Of a stretch of DNA of 64,000 nt, positions 34,893 to 48,600 are shown in pieces. How positions within the stretch are numbered: position 1 is the stretch's first letter; the number at the start of each line of letters is the position of its first letter. The DNA is from Ooceraea biroi (taxonomy: Eukaryota > Arthropoda > Insecta > Hymenoptera > Formicidae). The position numbers were made by a program, and so were the translations under genes. Where the stretch lies: positions 13,570,278 through 13,634,277 of the forward strand of contig NC_039507.1 in NCBI RefSeq assembly GCF_003672135.1, given 5' to 3'. The notes under the pieces are model-generated. The model was given only the letters and a program-made list of their open reading frames with translations. It was not told the origin of the DNA and ran no database searches.

Positions 34893-37560
34893 GCAAGAGG
34901 CGTACAAAATTCTTGTTCAAATTAATTAATTAAACGACCTATTTAGCAGACAAATTATCACCTTTTAATATTAAATGTAATTGTTACTGCACATGAAGCA
35001 ACGTTAAGAAGATCCCTCTTCTTTATGCCATTATTGTCTTTCGACGTGACAGAACCGATGCTGTATTCCCCATATCTTCCCCAAGAGAAAAGCCCGCCGC
35101 TGTCTCCCTTTTTTTCTCACGAGGGTGATTTATGAAGTTTTCGTGAAGGATACTCACAGGACCTGCCTTCGTTCGTGAGATCTCTATCTGACGGTTTGTA
35201 TCTCGTAAGAATGTATAAACATCCAAATCGTGTCCACCGAGATTTTAAATGTTCCTTAGATTGCCTCGCAGCGAACTTTCCATATTCCCATCAGCAAACG
35301 CGACGCGTTTCTGAAGAAAGTATCTATACGAGAGAAAGAGAAAAAGAGAGAGAGAAAGATCTGATGCTTGATGCTTTTAATTTAATCCGTTCGACTTAAT
35401 TGAATCAAAACCTCCCCATTCTTCTCACGATGGAATCAGAAAGTTAGTCAGAAAATGACACAAAGTCAAAGAAGTCAAGAAAGTAATTATTGTGAAAGAT
35501 TCTTTTGAAGATTATTTTCAGATTATTTGGAGATTATTTTGAAAAGTTTATCTTATTCGCACTTTCTGCATAAATAAATAATTTGAGTTTTATGCGTAAA
35601 GGCACCGAATTATTGAACACGCCTGACATCTTCGCGTGATTCCCACGACGAACGACGAAGAAAGATCAATTCGCGGAGACTGAAATGACATGCAGCGCAG
35701 GTACATCCATCCCATATTGAATTTTAAATCTATTCACTACTCGCTACTTTTCTATTAACAGTAGCCGACAGTTAAACAGTATCCGACAGTTAAACGCAGC
35801 AACAGATGTATTACAATGTAATCGGAAAACGGCACGTTTCGCAGCTGCGAATAATTCCGCGACGGATGAAGTATTTCGAGCGCGCGCATTTAACTATGAA
35901 TAATAATTTAACAATTGTAGGACGATATAATGGTACTTAAAATAGCTCATTGCTGATAGGGAGACGGAGAGTAAGAGGGAGAGAGAGAGAGAGAGAAAAC
36001 GAATACGTCACTAATAAATTAGTAAAACGCGATTGTATGCCACGCCGAGCTAAGTGATCACTTATGTAACTTGCGTTCTACTTTCAGGCCGTTGTTTCGC
36101 CCACGTGTGCATGTCACAAATTTAGCTAATTCACCGACCAAAATACAATAACAATTGGCCACGAGCTTATTGTAAACTAAAGTTCGACGTTAATTCGAGA
36201 CGCGGATTTTAAGCGATTCGAACGTGCACGTTTCGCAGTTGAAGCTCCAGCAATACGGCGACAGAGTGGACAGCAACGTTGCGCAACTATATTGTCGACA
36301 TGCGCGCGGCTCAACAAGTAAAACACTTTCTGTTCGTCCGTCGACGGTCCGATTGAAACGGCGAACTTTTCATATTGCGCGATACGCGGCCGTTTATCAC
36401 GCGGGAATGGAAATTAAAGTCGGACTCCTGTTATGCTGCAATATCGCGTTTGCCAATTTACACTCGCCCGAACATGAAACTTATCGTTACATGTACATCT
36501 CGCATTATTTTGTGGTGTCCGGAAAATTTACCAAACCGCAAATTTCATTAACAGAGAGAAAGGGAGAGAAGAGGGTCCAGTGAAAAGTGGCCGGAGAATA
36601 ATCGTAAACGTAATTTCCTTCGGTGCGAGATTTATCAAATTTTTTATCTATTTCGTATAACATACGAATTAATTATGTATATACGGTCATTTTTTAAATC
36701 TCAAGCGCGATTTAATGTATCATAATTTTCCAACATTTTGCATGCTGATCAATCTTAGCTCATTGTCAACAATAGAAATTATGGACCGCGCCTGTAATAC
36801 AAGTAGTACAAGCGCACACATGTCAGACATCCTGGCTGCGCGGCATTAGAAACTAATCATTACCCCGACGCGTAATTTTACATAATTGCGGCAAGGCGAC
36901 TCTTGCAGGAGAGTAGTAACGATTAATTAGCATCCTAATTAGGATTATCGCTGATATTTTGCGATTCTCATCAGCGCGGCGTCGTCGCCGCAACGCGGAA
37001 AAATTTTAATTAATAGCCTATCTTTACGGGCGGAACGTGATCAGCATCACCGGGATACTTTTAGCGGATTAATTATCTTGTGCGAAACCGATTAGAATCT
37101 GCTTCAACTCGTGGCACTAACTGAAGAAATTGTCGCGTTACTTGATTTATTCTCGCATAACAACACTATGGTCCATATCAAAAAGTAATACCTCGCAAGC
37201 AACAGCAACTAACGAACATATGAAAAAGGAATTTGCACAAAGGAAACGAGCATCTTTTGGTATCCTTATTATTATGATTTATTTTTCGAAAACTTTTCCA
37301 AGAATTTATAAGAAGGAAAAACCGTTCTTTCGAGATTTCTATTATCGCGATTTGTTTCAGTGGAATTTTTATTTCGCGCTTTCGAAAACGCTTCGTGAAA
37401 TTTTCGTGAGGAAAGCATCAGCTACAATTTGCTTTACAAAGGCCATATAGGAGAGGGGCAGCAATGATTTCGAGTCTGCAAATAGCGACGTAAAGCTACC
37501 GATAAAATCCGATATATTATCCATACAAAGAAACCGTCCCGCGAGAGCCCTGAAACGCCT

Positions 37561-37581
37561 ACCGTCTACCGTCTACCGTCG
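37561..37581. repeat. 7-bp tandem repeat ACCGTCT x3
   Basis: Three head-to-tail copies, the last ending in G instead of T. No associated gene. Confidence 0.8.
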
Positions 37582-40500
37582 AATAATTCAGTAGATCTGT
37601 AGACCTACGTAGAATCAGAGCTCGGCAGCGATTCGAGATAGGGCTATCACGATAAAAATGACAGATCTAAACTCGAAGCAGTATCAGCTGGTACGCGTTT
37701 ATGTAAATCGGCGGAGGATCGCAATATGCTCTGAACGGCACAAATGGCTTTCAATTTGGTTTCATTTATCGATATCTCGCGTCCATGGCGAAATTTATGC
37801 GCATAGATAGCTACGTAATCCTGCAAAAATAGCAGTTTATGAATTTGACTAGTTGCTGCAATGTGAACGATGAAGAAACATCTTTTTTATTCGTTATGCA
37901 ATTGAGCGCGGGTGTTTCGTGACCGAAGATCAGATTAAGAGTTTGTGAAAACATAATCTACGATATGACCAGATGCGATTGTTTTCTGGTTCTTTTGTAT
38001 GAATGCTCCCCGCTGCCAATACCACAGTGTCGGTATTTGCGCGTATTTCATCAGATAATATTTTTGGAATAGAATATATTCTGGGATTAATTAATTATAA
38101 AATGTTCATTGTGTGTTTTGCCCATAGAATAAAGATGCTATAGAATAGAATAATATTTATTAAAATTTATCATTGTTATGAAATATCGATAATTAACGCG
38201 GGATACATTGCGATTGCACGGTGTAAATTGCACGACGTAAATGTTTGCTAAATCAGATTTATTCGTTTCTTTGAAATAATAAAATCAAATCAACTAGTAA
38301 GAAAGAAACAGAACATTCTACTGGCCATGGATACCAAAAAAGGTAAAGAAAGTAATCTCAAAAAGCTACGAGGATAGCTCCGCGCTTTGCGTTCACCATG
38401 AATGCACATACACCAGATACGTTAGTACTAGATCGCCGAACACGTAAAAGAAAAAAAAACAGAGCAATTGCCAAACTTTGCAATCTCATCGCACAACGTT
38501 GTCACAGATGCTAGAGCGATTTATCACGACGAGAAAAATAAATCATAATTCAGTAAATAGATATTTCGTTCTTCTTGCACTGTAAGTTGACTATAAATCA
38601 CGCAGTACAAGTAAATAAATTGTATCGCTGTATCCAGCTATTACGAGAAATCATAAATTTACATAAAATCTACATTAATTAATACAATATTTTTATAATA
38701 TATTTGTCAGTCGAATAATCGATTCGTCAAACAGAGACAGACCTACGCGTCTATGTAAAAAAACTTCGTACAAACTATGTATGTACGAATTAAAAAGATA
38801 AAAAAATTTAGAAGGAAGAGTTAGGAACTAAAGAAAGCTGCCTCTCTAATAAAAAGAAGTAGTCTTGCATTCTTCCAAACTCGCATGTAAATAGGTCATC
38901 TTTTAATCAGAAATGGACATGTATGTATGTATGTACAAACGTAAGTAAAAAACATGCTCGTCCTCTGCTTCTATTCACACATATATCTAATTCAAACATA
39001 TATCTAATTATGCCGAATTAATTATAAGATTTAACTTAATTCGTGCAACTTTTATGTCAACGTTCCAACGTATTTGCAAAATTGTATGGCTTATTCAATA
39101 TGCTTGTATACGACTCATTATACTTAATTAACGATAAAGCAAAATAAGTTCCAAATAAAAATGAATTTTATATTTGTAGCAAAATATTTTTTCTCTTTTT
39201 TTTAGTGGAAATCACAGAGAAAGAGAAGAAAGGAGAATACTACTACTAGGCTGTGGAGCTGTTCTCGTCGGTTGTTGAACTATTTAACTAATCACAATTG
39301 TAATTAGTCGTCGTGTGTCTTAATGAAGATTACTAATTCTCTTCCACGCGGAGTTCTGGAAATTGAGTCTATAATTTGCTATTCCCTTATATTCCTTTCC
39401 TTACTCTTATCGTTCCCCAAGCTGTAATCTCTTTGGTAAGTCGCTCCCAAAAGTTCAACCTATCGCAGCTTACATTGCACGTCCTGTTCTCTATGCAAAT
39501 ACGACGAATGAAGGAGCAATAAAGATGAACGAAAACATATATAGTATCACTGATGCCATTTCCTTCTTTCTCATCGCATCGCGTAATGATAACGAAATTG
39601 ATGGGATCATGTATGTTTAAGATAATGACGATTCTCGTACAGATATATAGCGTTATAATAATCTTTACAGCTATTTTATACCATAGATTAAAACAGAAAT
39701 TACTGGATTAAAAAAAGCCTTTACCGTTTCCTCCCTTTTAGTTTAATTAACGACATAAAAAAAATTAATTGATGATTTTTCGCGGTAATTTATAATAAAT
39801 TTTGATATTTGCAAATTTTGATATTTACATATTTATATATGCATTAGCATCTCGATTACAGCTTTACATTATTTTGTGACACTTTTGTGAACTTTACGCA
39901 AAAATGTAATTTCGTAAAAAGCGGATTAATTGTAACGCGTTAAACGAAATTAGCGTTAACGAACACTTTGGACATTTAAAATGCTGAAAATATTTTAAAT
40001 TATTCCAAATGCTACAAATCTATATTATCCACAAAACATGTGCAACATAAATGAATATAAATATTAAAGGTATCTCTTTTGTATTTATGAGAATGCAATA
40101 TTACAAAAAAGTTTTATTAAATATTTTATCACAATTGGAAAAATACTGTAAAAAATTGAATTCTAGATATTAATAAAATGTAATTGCTATAAAGATATTT
40201 GTTGGAAATATCGAAACGTTCTTTTACAACTCGTCAAGCTGAGATTACAGAAATATCTGTGGATATTCTCGTGATTGCGTAATCAGATAAATTAAAACAA
40301 TTAACCACAAAGAAATATCATGGCACGCACGTTGCATAAGAATTAGATAATGAAACGCTTGTATGAATTACGTATAAGTTTTCGTAGCGATTAATTCTCC
40401 GAGCTAGATTTCTCGAGGGGAATACGTTGCAAATGATGTATTGTACAAAACTTGCTAATTACTTTCGTGATTTCTACATGTACATGAATGTGAGAATGCT

Positions 40501-41592
40501 ATAGCCAGATTAAATTATGCATGATTACTGTCAATTTATACTCGCAGATTGAGAAAGAGAGACTATCCTGACTGAGAATTCTACTTCGGCATGACATATC
40601 TGAATAATGTAATTGGTGAACCAATTTCATCTCACAAACAAATAAAGGATTAAATTTGACAAACTATCTAGAAATCTGTTAACATGCTATAATTAATATT
40701 GTAACATCCTCTTGGTTTTTCTCTGTTTATTTGTTCTTCTAAGTAAACATTATTACATAAAGCGTACCATTTGCGATTATTGCTCGTAACATTCGTAACG
40801 TTATAAAAATAATTAACTTCCTATATAACAAATCCTATATAACAAATTTCCTTAAAAATTATAATAATAATACTAACAATATTGATAATCAAAATATACA
40901 AGGAAAGAATATATTCAAAATAACAATAAATTCTTATATGAAATAATAATAAAACAATTAATAAATTATCATATTTATAGAATTAAAACTAAGAAAATGC
41001 ATTGCCTAACGTCGCAAATATGTACAACGCAAAGAGATGCAACGTAATAAATTGGACGTAAAGCAACGCATGAGCACATCCGCGAACCTTTCTCCTATTC
41101 GCGAGGTATAAGTATTACAACGCGAGCGCCGAAAAATCCTCGCGGAAAGAATTCGAGGAGCGCGAATTCCCGTCTCGGAGATTTCCGCACGAACTCTCAG
41201 ACGAGACAAGAGAGCCCATCAGGCGGAAATTCTGCGGCGTGCCATGGGGAAATACGTGCACGTATGTACACCGGCAACGAACGAGTTTGCTCGACAATTC
41301 TAGAAGCGATAAAAACATGAGACAGCTCCGCAAGCAGAATGGACACGGCGAATGGACAAGCAATGACGGAATCCGAAAGTTGCGTCTGCGTCTCGGGACG
41401 TCCCTCTCTCCCACGCGATAAAAAGTTCCGCACTTACGCCGATCTCGTCCCCCGTCGAGTCCGATAAATTCCGCGTTCATCCCCTTGGAGAGCACGTCGG
41501 CTACGACATGGATGATTCCGACTTCGCGCTAACGAGGATAACGCCGCCGGAAGTCGGCGAGGCGGTTCCGGTGACGCGCCGGGTACTACCGG

Positions 41593-42013
41593 CGGCGTCG
41601 CATTTAAAACGGTCGCAGGGGAGTGAGTAACGCACAGAGGTGTAGGTCCCGCATCGCATTGTAAAGCACTTTGGAAATTAAGACTTCCTTGCTCTTTCTC
41701 TCTCTCTTTCTCTGGCTATCTGGCTATCTATCTATCGCTCTCTCGCATCTTTCCTCCCCAACCCCCGCGAGATTGTGTCTCGTTCGAAATGAAGTTCCCC
41801 GTTGACGTACCCTCAAAATTGCGTTTAGTTTCGATCGCTCGTCGCGCTGGGCGGAAAATAAAATTACTGCCGTGCAACCGGTGTGTCTTGTCAGCGCCCT
41901 TTTTCCTATCCTTTTCTCCTGCTTCTCTATCAATAAAGCGACAGCAATTCTACGCGGGGAAGCGTATAATCCGCGTATTGCGACACGTTGGAGTGTTTCG
42001 AGGAATTCTTGAG
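41593..42013 (+). promoter_or_regulatory. Candidate promoter and first exon with GTAGGT donor
   Basis: A GC-rich, CpG-rich block (41520-41600) ends in a TATA-like CATTTAAAAC at about 41600-41609. ATG 41789 then opens a frame of 75 codons (MKFPVDVPSKLRLVSIARR, basic throughout) that reaches TTGAG followed by GTAGGT at 42014 in phase 0. The pyrimidine-rich segment 41690-41760 would be leader. I do not recognise the peptide and no acceptor downstream was assigned. An earlier donor-like GGA then GTGAGT at 41622 could instead end a non-coding first exon. Supported only by composition, a TATA-like motif and the donor. Confidence 0.25.
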
Positions 42014-44151
42014 GTAGGTACATTTTTCAAACGAGATTGTACACGAAAAAAGAAAAGATTTGTAATCGTATATCCCCCATCGTCAGATATTAAAGCACGG
42101 AAAAATGTAAATTGACTAAAATTTATCAATCATCTTGAATTTATCACTATTTTCATTTTAAAATATGACTGATTTTACTGTTACTCTAACTTTAGAATAT
42201 CTTCGGAATCGCTTTTCAAAATGTTGCTCTAAGAGGTATGGACGTGATGCTGCGAAATATTAAAGATACAGATTTAAAAAGAAGAAGCAGGCATTCGAAA
42301 TTTTTCTGTTATTTTTTCCGAAATCTTGTGTAAATTGAATCTTGTGAATTGAAAAAGGATTTATGTATTACAATACAATCCCTGTAACGAAAAGAATGAT
42401 GACGGCATGTTGCAGAAAACAGGAAATGGTACGTCAATGCGCAAGAAATCAAAGAACCAGGAATAAAGGCCAGAAATGTGTTTGATACATGTTTGTTGCG
42501 TGTATTGTATCTATAACCAATGAGAGAATAAAAGTAGCTGCATGTTTCTTTCTTTTGCCTTTTCGCGTATCCGTTTTTTTTCTTATACTAGATGTGAAAC
42601 TAACAAATTAAATTGCAATGGCAAATCTTTCAATTTGATAAATTTCATGTTTGTCTTTTTGTTTTGTGCAAAAATTCAATAGAGAATAATCCTTTACGCA
42701 AATTCTATGGTTTAAATGAAAAATATCTTCATGGATAATTTTTGAATAAAAGTTCTGTCAGCACTGAGATCAGGACAATTGGTAATTAAATTATAAAAAT
42801 TTTATCGATACAAAGAATAAATTAATGATGTAGAAATAACTCTCAATATTATAAAAGGAAACGCGTTTATCTCGCACAAGAATATATGTTGCGTCGGAAG
42901 CCTGTTGCTTCCATGATATAATCGTACATTGCCACGAAACTTACCCGTCTCGCTCAATGTGCGGTTTAAATGACAAATGCTGAGTTAAAATTGCATGAAA
43001 TTGCGTTATGAGATAATCAATTACCACAAACGGTTTATATATGTATGTAATTTGATTGATATTGGAGAAAGAAATTTTATGAAATTTTATCCAAATATCG
43101 CTAAATAAATAAAAGGGATACGTTTCTGATAATATTTGCAGTAATTTTTGTTAAATCTACGTTTCGATTTGCATCAATTAATCTACATCATTTTCCTATT
43201 AAAAATCTTATTCCCTTAAATAAATCTTATTCTTTTCCATTAAAAATATAATCAGACAGTTAAAATTAAAATAAAAGTTTCCGTGGGAAAAAGACACCAG
43301 GTACAAAATATAAATCTAAAAACGCTTGAAAATACTTTGCAGAATAATTTCTTAAATCAAGATATTTAATTAATAAAAAAAAATAAAACTCTCCACGTGC
43401 ATATTTTAGTTTCCACACAGATATTACTTTCATTAAATCATCTATAAAAATCACCCATTAATCTCATCTCCGCGTCTCATCTTCCAGATTTTCTCGGAAA
43501 GTTTGTATAGCAGTTAATTAACTTTCCATGAAAGAGATCTTTCTGCAATTTTATCCTGATAAGTTTACATTTTGTGAAATTCACGAATACGCTATATAAA
43601 ACAACACACGTAATGTATAAACTTGCTCTTCGGCGTCAGAGAAGCAGCAAAGTACTCTAAAAAGGCTAATATTAACTCCGTCAACGCGAATATTATCCAT
43701 CTACACGATTACTTATACACGATAACTCTTGAGGAAACTAATATATTTTACGCCGTTGGAATTAACTTAATAAGGAACATCTACACTATGACTCATTGCG
43801 GATTAATACTACTTAGGACCGGCCAAGCGGTTTTGACTTAATAAAGCACAATTTCATGTGATGCAAACATCATTTACCATCAGTACTTAAAATACTTTCG
43901 ACACTAATCTGTTACAATGTCAAATGGAATATCACTTGATGAAATATTTGTGAAATGGTATATAAAGAAACCCAACTTTTATAACTTCCTTCGATAACTT
44001 GAAAACTGTAAAATTACAGAAAATTTATAAAATATGAAATTGCATACATATATTTGAAATTAATCATTTCGCTCCAACATAAATTTAAAAATAAATCAAA
44101 GGCAGCAAATAAAGAAGGGTATTCTCTGTAATAAAAATTGAAGCCACTCAC
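42014..44151. other. AT-rich stretch, no gene supported
   Basis: Would be intron if the candidate first exon upstream is real. The minus-strand opening 43454-43266 and plus-strand opening 43623-43841 have no motif or splice context. Confidence 0.4.
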
Positions 44152-44616
44152 CTTTCGGGAGTGACGCCGGGAGTGCCGGAAGAAACGGCGAGGTAACGGG
44201 GAAATCGGTAAGGGTTCGTAGACTCGTTCGCTCAGCAACCCTCAGGCTCTTTTCTTCAAGGTGAGACCTGTTCGGTATGGCGTACGGCGGTCAACTGACT
44301 GAATTCTGAAGCTCCGCGTGCTTCAAGTTATACGTGTGCCAGCGGCGCGATGACGTCACGGGGTACACGGACCAATCGGAAGGCTGAACTTGCGCCCCGA
44401 ACAGGGGTGGAACGGCCCCCACCGACCGAGGTTCGAGGGGAGCTTGCATCTCGAACACCTGGATGAACGAACGAGTTGTCGCGGCGATCGTCCCGTTCCC
44501 GACGTCGGTTCCTTTCCTGCGCATGTTACCCCTCTTTCTTGCTCATCCCCCTTTGGCCGGTCGTCGCCCACGTGAAAAGCGTCAGGTCATGACGTCGATG
44601 GCATGCACACCGGTGA
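44152..44616. promoter_or_regulatory. Candidate bidirectional promoter island
   Basis: About 465 bp of GC-rich sequence in AT-rich surroundings. On the minus strand it ends at CGAAAG followed by GTGAGT (44151-44146), a consensus donor. On the plus strand it leads into an open frame that ends at its own donor at 44773. A CCAAT motif occurs on the plus strand at 44371-44375. Two divergent donors flanking one island are what a shared promoter between two first exons looks like. No TSS can be placed. Confidence 0.35.
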
Positions 44617-44772
44617 ATGGAAGGCGATATAAAACTGATCGCCGACATTAAGACGAAAGGCAACGCCGTCGCGTTCGGCATGATGAGTTCATTTACTTCA
44701 CTGACCAACCCTGACCCCATTGTTCACGCCTCAGCTAGTGTTGCCCATCGATTGGCGTCTCTTAGGAAAAAG
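44617..44772 (+). CDS. Candidate first coding exon, 52 codons, GTGAGT donor
   Basis: ATG 44617 opens MEGDIKLIADIKTKGNAV and runs in frame to CTTAGGAAAAAG followed by GTGAGT at 44773 (phase 0). A TATAAA at 44630 lies inside the frame and could instead be a core promoter element, with translation starting at the ATGATG at 44680. The peptide is not recognised. A 43-base segment with good acceptor and donor at 45594-45636 is a possible next exon, but joining it closes the frame quickly. Confidence is limited because a 52-codon opening in GC-rich DNA is not rare. Confidence 0.3.
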
Positions 44773-45593
44773 GGTGAGTCTCTTATCCGCGAAACCCTTT
44801 CGCGAATTGAATGCATAGAAATACGTGTCCTGTTGCTCTTACATGATGAACGGCAATCGATAAAATTAGAGCAATCGATGATCAACGTGGTAGCGTAAAA
44901 GGATACACTGAGAGAAACATGACTTTCCCGCGGGAAGGTATTCTTTTCAGATTTTATAATGCAGGAAAATATTCTCTCATTGAATACGTTCATTAAAAAA
45001 TATCTAATGTTATTAATACTTCGCATACGTGTAAAATTATGTGCATGCGGCAGCGTGATGTAACAAGATGTGAAGCAGATACTATGCGTTCTATAAAAAA
45101 ATCATTAAAAAGGGAGTACCGCCGCAATATACCCTTCTTATCACCCAGAACACATTATAAAACCGCGAGCTGTAATTATACATCAGTATTATTATATTAC
45201 ATCGATCACAGAATCTTTTATCAAGACAAGTCACGTAGAGATCGCTATTTGCTGCTAACACCTTCATATGCTAAGATTCGCACTGCTCGACGTTTTACAT
45301 TCCACGAATTATCAGCTGTGTTTCTTACTTTGTCAAAAGTTTTTTTTGCTTGCAAGCCGGCAAGCGAGGATTAAGAAGTAAATTAAAAAAGAATCACCCA
45401 TGAAGGTACAAGTACAAAACCTCTTTTTTAGCGACTACGTGATCGAATACGCGCGCGCGTAGCATCCGTGTCCCCCAAATCGGAAATATAAACCCTGTGC
45501 AGGAGGCGACATGGGTTTCGCCTGAGGACAGACGTGATAACCGAATTAGAACCCCCAAGCGCGCTAATCCCTTCGTATTTGTTATCTCAATAG

Positions 45594-45636
45594 ATGGTGA
45601 TCTTTATGGGAAACCATGCTGTAAAACAAAACTGAG
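45594..45636 (+). other. Candidate 43-bp mini-exon
   Basis: The acceptor-like TTTGTTATCTCAATAG precedes 43 bases ending ACTGAG, then GTAAGT, a perfect donor. In the phase left by the candidate exon at 44772 it reads 13 codons and then TGA, so it would be either non-coding or the end of a very short protein. Confidence 0.2.
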
Positions 45637-48600
45637 GTAAGTGCGAAGTCTCTCAGAAGTGCTTTCTAAAACATTCGCGTCGAGAGGGGAGCAAGATTTG
45701 CGCACGCATTTGTTTCATATAATTCCGACTTCTTGCAAAATATGATAATAGATGCGCTGTCAAATGTTATCGTTCTTGATAAACGCGATCGATATGATGG
45801 CGCACGATTTCTAAATAGTATTTTTTGGACCAGAATGGGCCAGAAGGAGCACTGATCAGTCGCAATGTGTCATATGTTTAATATTAACGAGATTCTCGCA
45901 TTAAGGAATTATCGTTGTATCTGGCTGGTTATCGCCCAACTGTCGAAAATCTGTCGAGATAACGATGAAAAGTAAGCGTAAGACTATATAAATTACATGG
46001 CGTTTATGATAGAAATATGTAATTAACAGGCTTGTGTGTCGATATTATTGTACACTCTGGCATGTGCAACTGCAAATAATTAAAAAAAAGAAGGAGAAAC
46101 AGAGAGACAGAGAAAGAGAAAGAGAGAGTTATTGGAAGGATTATGATTTTAACATGAAGCACGTCGATGCACAAAAACGAGGATATGAAGTAATTATAAA
46201 GACCAGTTTAAATTTATGAAGATACATATACACACACACACACTCCATATTTTACATTATTGCAAATGAGAATGTCTATGCAGAATAAGAGTAGAGTTGA
46301 AAATTCGTTTCTCAAGAGTAAAATGTCATCGTTATCGAATATTATTGTCCAACTTAGCACATTAGAGCAATGACACTTTTCGAACAAAAGCGAGCGACGT
46401 TCCCGATCGATCGTTCGCGATTTGCCGCGAGTGTTCTTCGAACAAAGCGAAAGTCACCTTAACGTTTCTGCAACGTATTTTTATAAAGTGACATATTATA
46501 TAAAAGACAATGGGGAGGTAAACGATGCCACACCATACTGACCTTTGAAAAAGACACGTGTACTTGCGAACGTGTATTCGAGTCAACTCGATGTAACCGT
46601 CCGCGAATTGGCCCGTGATGTGCGATCGATGATCATTATCTTCAGCATCCAATCTTCTCTATCGAATTGCGGCGGAAAGAGTCAAATTTATCATTCAAAC
46701 TTTAAAACGCTGTACGGAGCACCTGAGACTTCAGAAAATATACATGCCTCAAAGATAGATTCTTTCACAGAGGCGACTCTTTTGACGAAATCAATCAAGG
46801 AGATCTTCAGATAATTGCAAATTATGTATATTTAACGTTCTCCAGCAAATAAAGTGGTCATTAAGATAAAATATAGCGTAACTTCAAGTGGTAACGCAAG
46901 TGCATTTATTGGACATGTTATCATCATTTGGAATTTTCCAGCTGTAAAAGTGATGGTGATTTCCCATACGCGGCTTGAGAAGATCGATTGCGGCGTTTGC
47001 AAGAAAATAAAATGGTCTCAGTTTCACGGGCGATCTGCCGCGGTCGCGAACCGTTACTAACGTCTGAGGGAAGAAAGTATTCCCAAGTGATTGTCGTCTG
47101 CACTCTCTGACATCCGCGACACGTACAATCTGTACGGGCGAGTTCCTTCAGATCTGCAATCAAATCGCCGGACCTTAACGATTAACAAACTCAAAGTTAA
47201 ATCTTTTTATTCTCATTATTATTGTGTGGTTTATTATTCAATACATTTTACCTGGATAACTCTTCATCATTTTTACATTTGCATGTTAAAATACGTGCAC
47301 TTCATTTTATATTCAACACTGCGTAATCGTGTACCAAATGTAAATTTTACAAATATAATCATCACACAATTTTCTTTTCTTTCTCTCTTCCGAGATGTGA
47401 CTTGTACGCGTATACTTGCTTCGCTTCACGTGCGCGTCTCTGCTTTAAAATAGCACTTAAATAATATAAAATATCTGTTTAACATGCAAATTGTAATAAA
47501 AAACAGATATTACGCGTCTACTTTGCGAAACGAAAAATGCTGAAATTCTTCATAGCAAGTAGTCATTAATGTAATCTAAAAGTTACGTTCGCCTGTCAAA
47601 AAAGCTTCGCTCTTTCCCATCTGGTTCACGAGGGGTGAGAAGGCGCAAGGCACCTCGAGTATTCTTAACTCCGGCAAGGTATAGCCCGGGAACTACGTTG
47701 ATTGATCGGATCTGACGATGTCGAAAAGCCGCGGGCTGTATCTGTCGGGTGTCCTTATTTATCTCTCTACGTCGTTCGACGAATCCCGATTTAATGCTCG
47801 ATATCCCAATATCATACCGGAAGCGCAAAGCGATCGAGTTAAAGTGATTCGCAGCGTCGGGCACATCCGGATTCGAGCCCGATAAATAATTTGAATTTTA
47901 CTGCATTTTCTCGGTTGAGACATGCCGTTTTCCTATTCCTAATCCTATAAAAGTCTAAATCCGAGGCTCTTGTCAAAAAGTTTTACTGTACTGAGAAACA
48001 TTTTATTCATACATTTTTATTCTGTTTCAGACGTACACGTATTTCTTGGAAATCTTGATTAAAAAATGTATTTCGAAATAGAATATATCATATGTATGCT
48101 TATGTGCATCATAAATATTTAATATATAGTATATATAGTATTACATCATAATACTTTTGCAAACAAGCAAAAGTTGCGAAATTATTCTACTAAATCCGTG
48201 ATTTCTTCATAAAGAAATCAAGGTTGATCGATATGCATGAGACGAAATGCGAGAGACTCATAGCCTTTCAAACAGATTCAGCATCTTCCTCTTAGTAATT
48301 ATACAGGCAGATTATTCGGTCAATTTGCTCGCTTCCATGATGAAAAAGAAAGAAGAAGAGCCTTCTTCTGACTCTTTTTATGACGGCGAGTGTGATGCGC
48401 CTGCAGTTACTACATTCGCATCTGTTTCATCATCCTCTCCAGTGCGTCTGGCATGCAAATGGGTTACTTTGCCGAACTAGCCATCAGCAGAGCCATCCCT
48501 CATGATACACACTACTTCGCTGGAAACAAAATAAATCAAGAAGACCATTACTTCAGTGGGATTAATCTTGCGTGTTAACGAAAGTGAACTTCCTCAAATA

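Larger units (their letters stand above)
27746..41598. other. Long gene-free stretch (13.8 kb)
   Basis: No supported coding exon. The AT-rich background is broken by GC-richer patches (about 30660-30910, 32520-33260, 33830-34560, 36850-37080 and 41090-41600). Microsatellite (CT)n lies at about 32467-32495 and (GA)n at about 35977-35997; short tandem repeats are listed separately. Openings of 60-143 codons here are overlapping, often on both strands, without motifs or splice context. Probably intron and intergenic DNA of genes beginning near 41.6-44.8 kb or outside the window. Confidence 0.35.

Noticed and set aside
47583..47884. Possible tRNA-like GGATTCGAGCCC motif near 47870 and a 93-codon frame
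   Set aside because: The motif is part of a simple TCGGGC...GCCCGA hairpin without D-arm, anticodon arm or acceptor stem; the frame has no support.
48247..48480. 77-codon Glu/Ser-rich plus-strand frame
   Set aside because: Low complexity, no junction evidence, and the possible start is internal; not distinguishable from chance.
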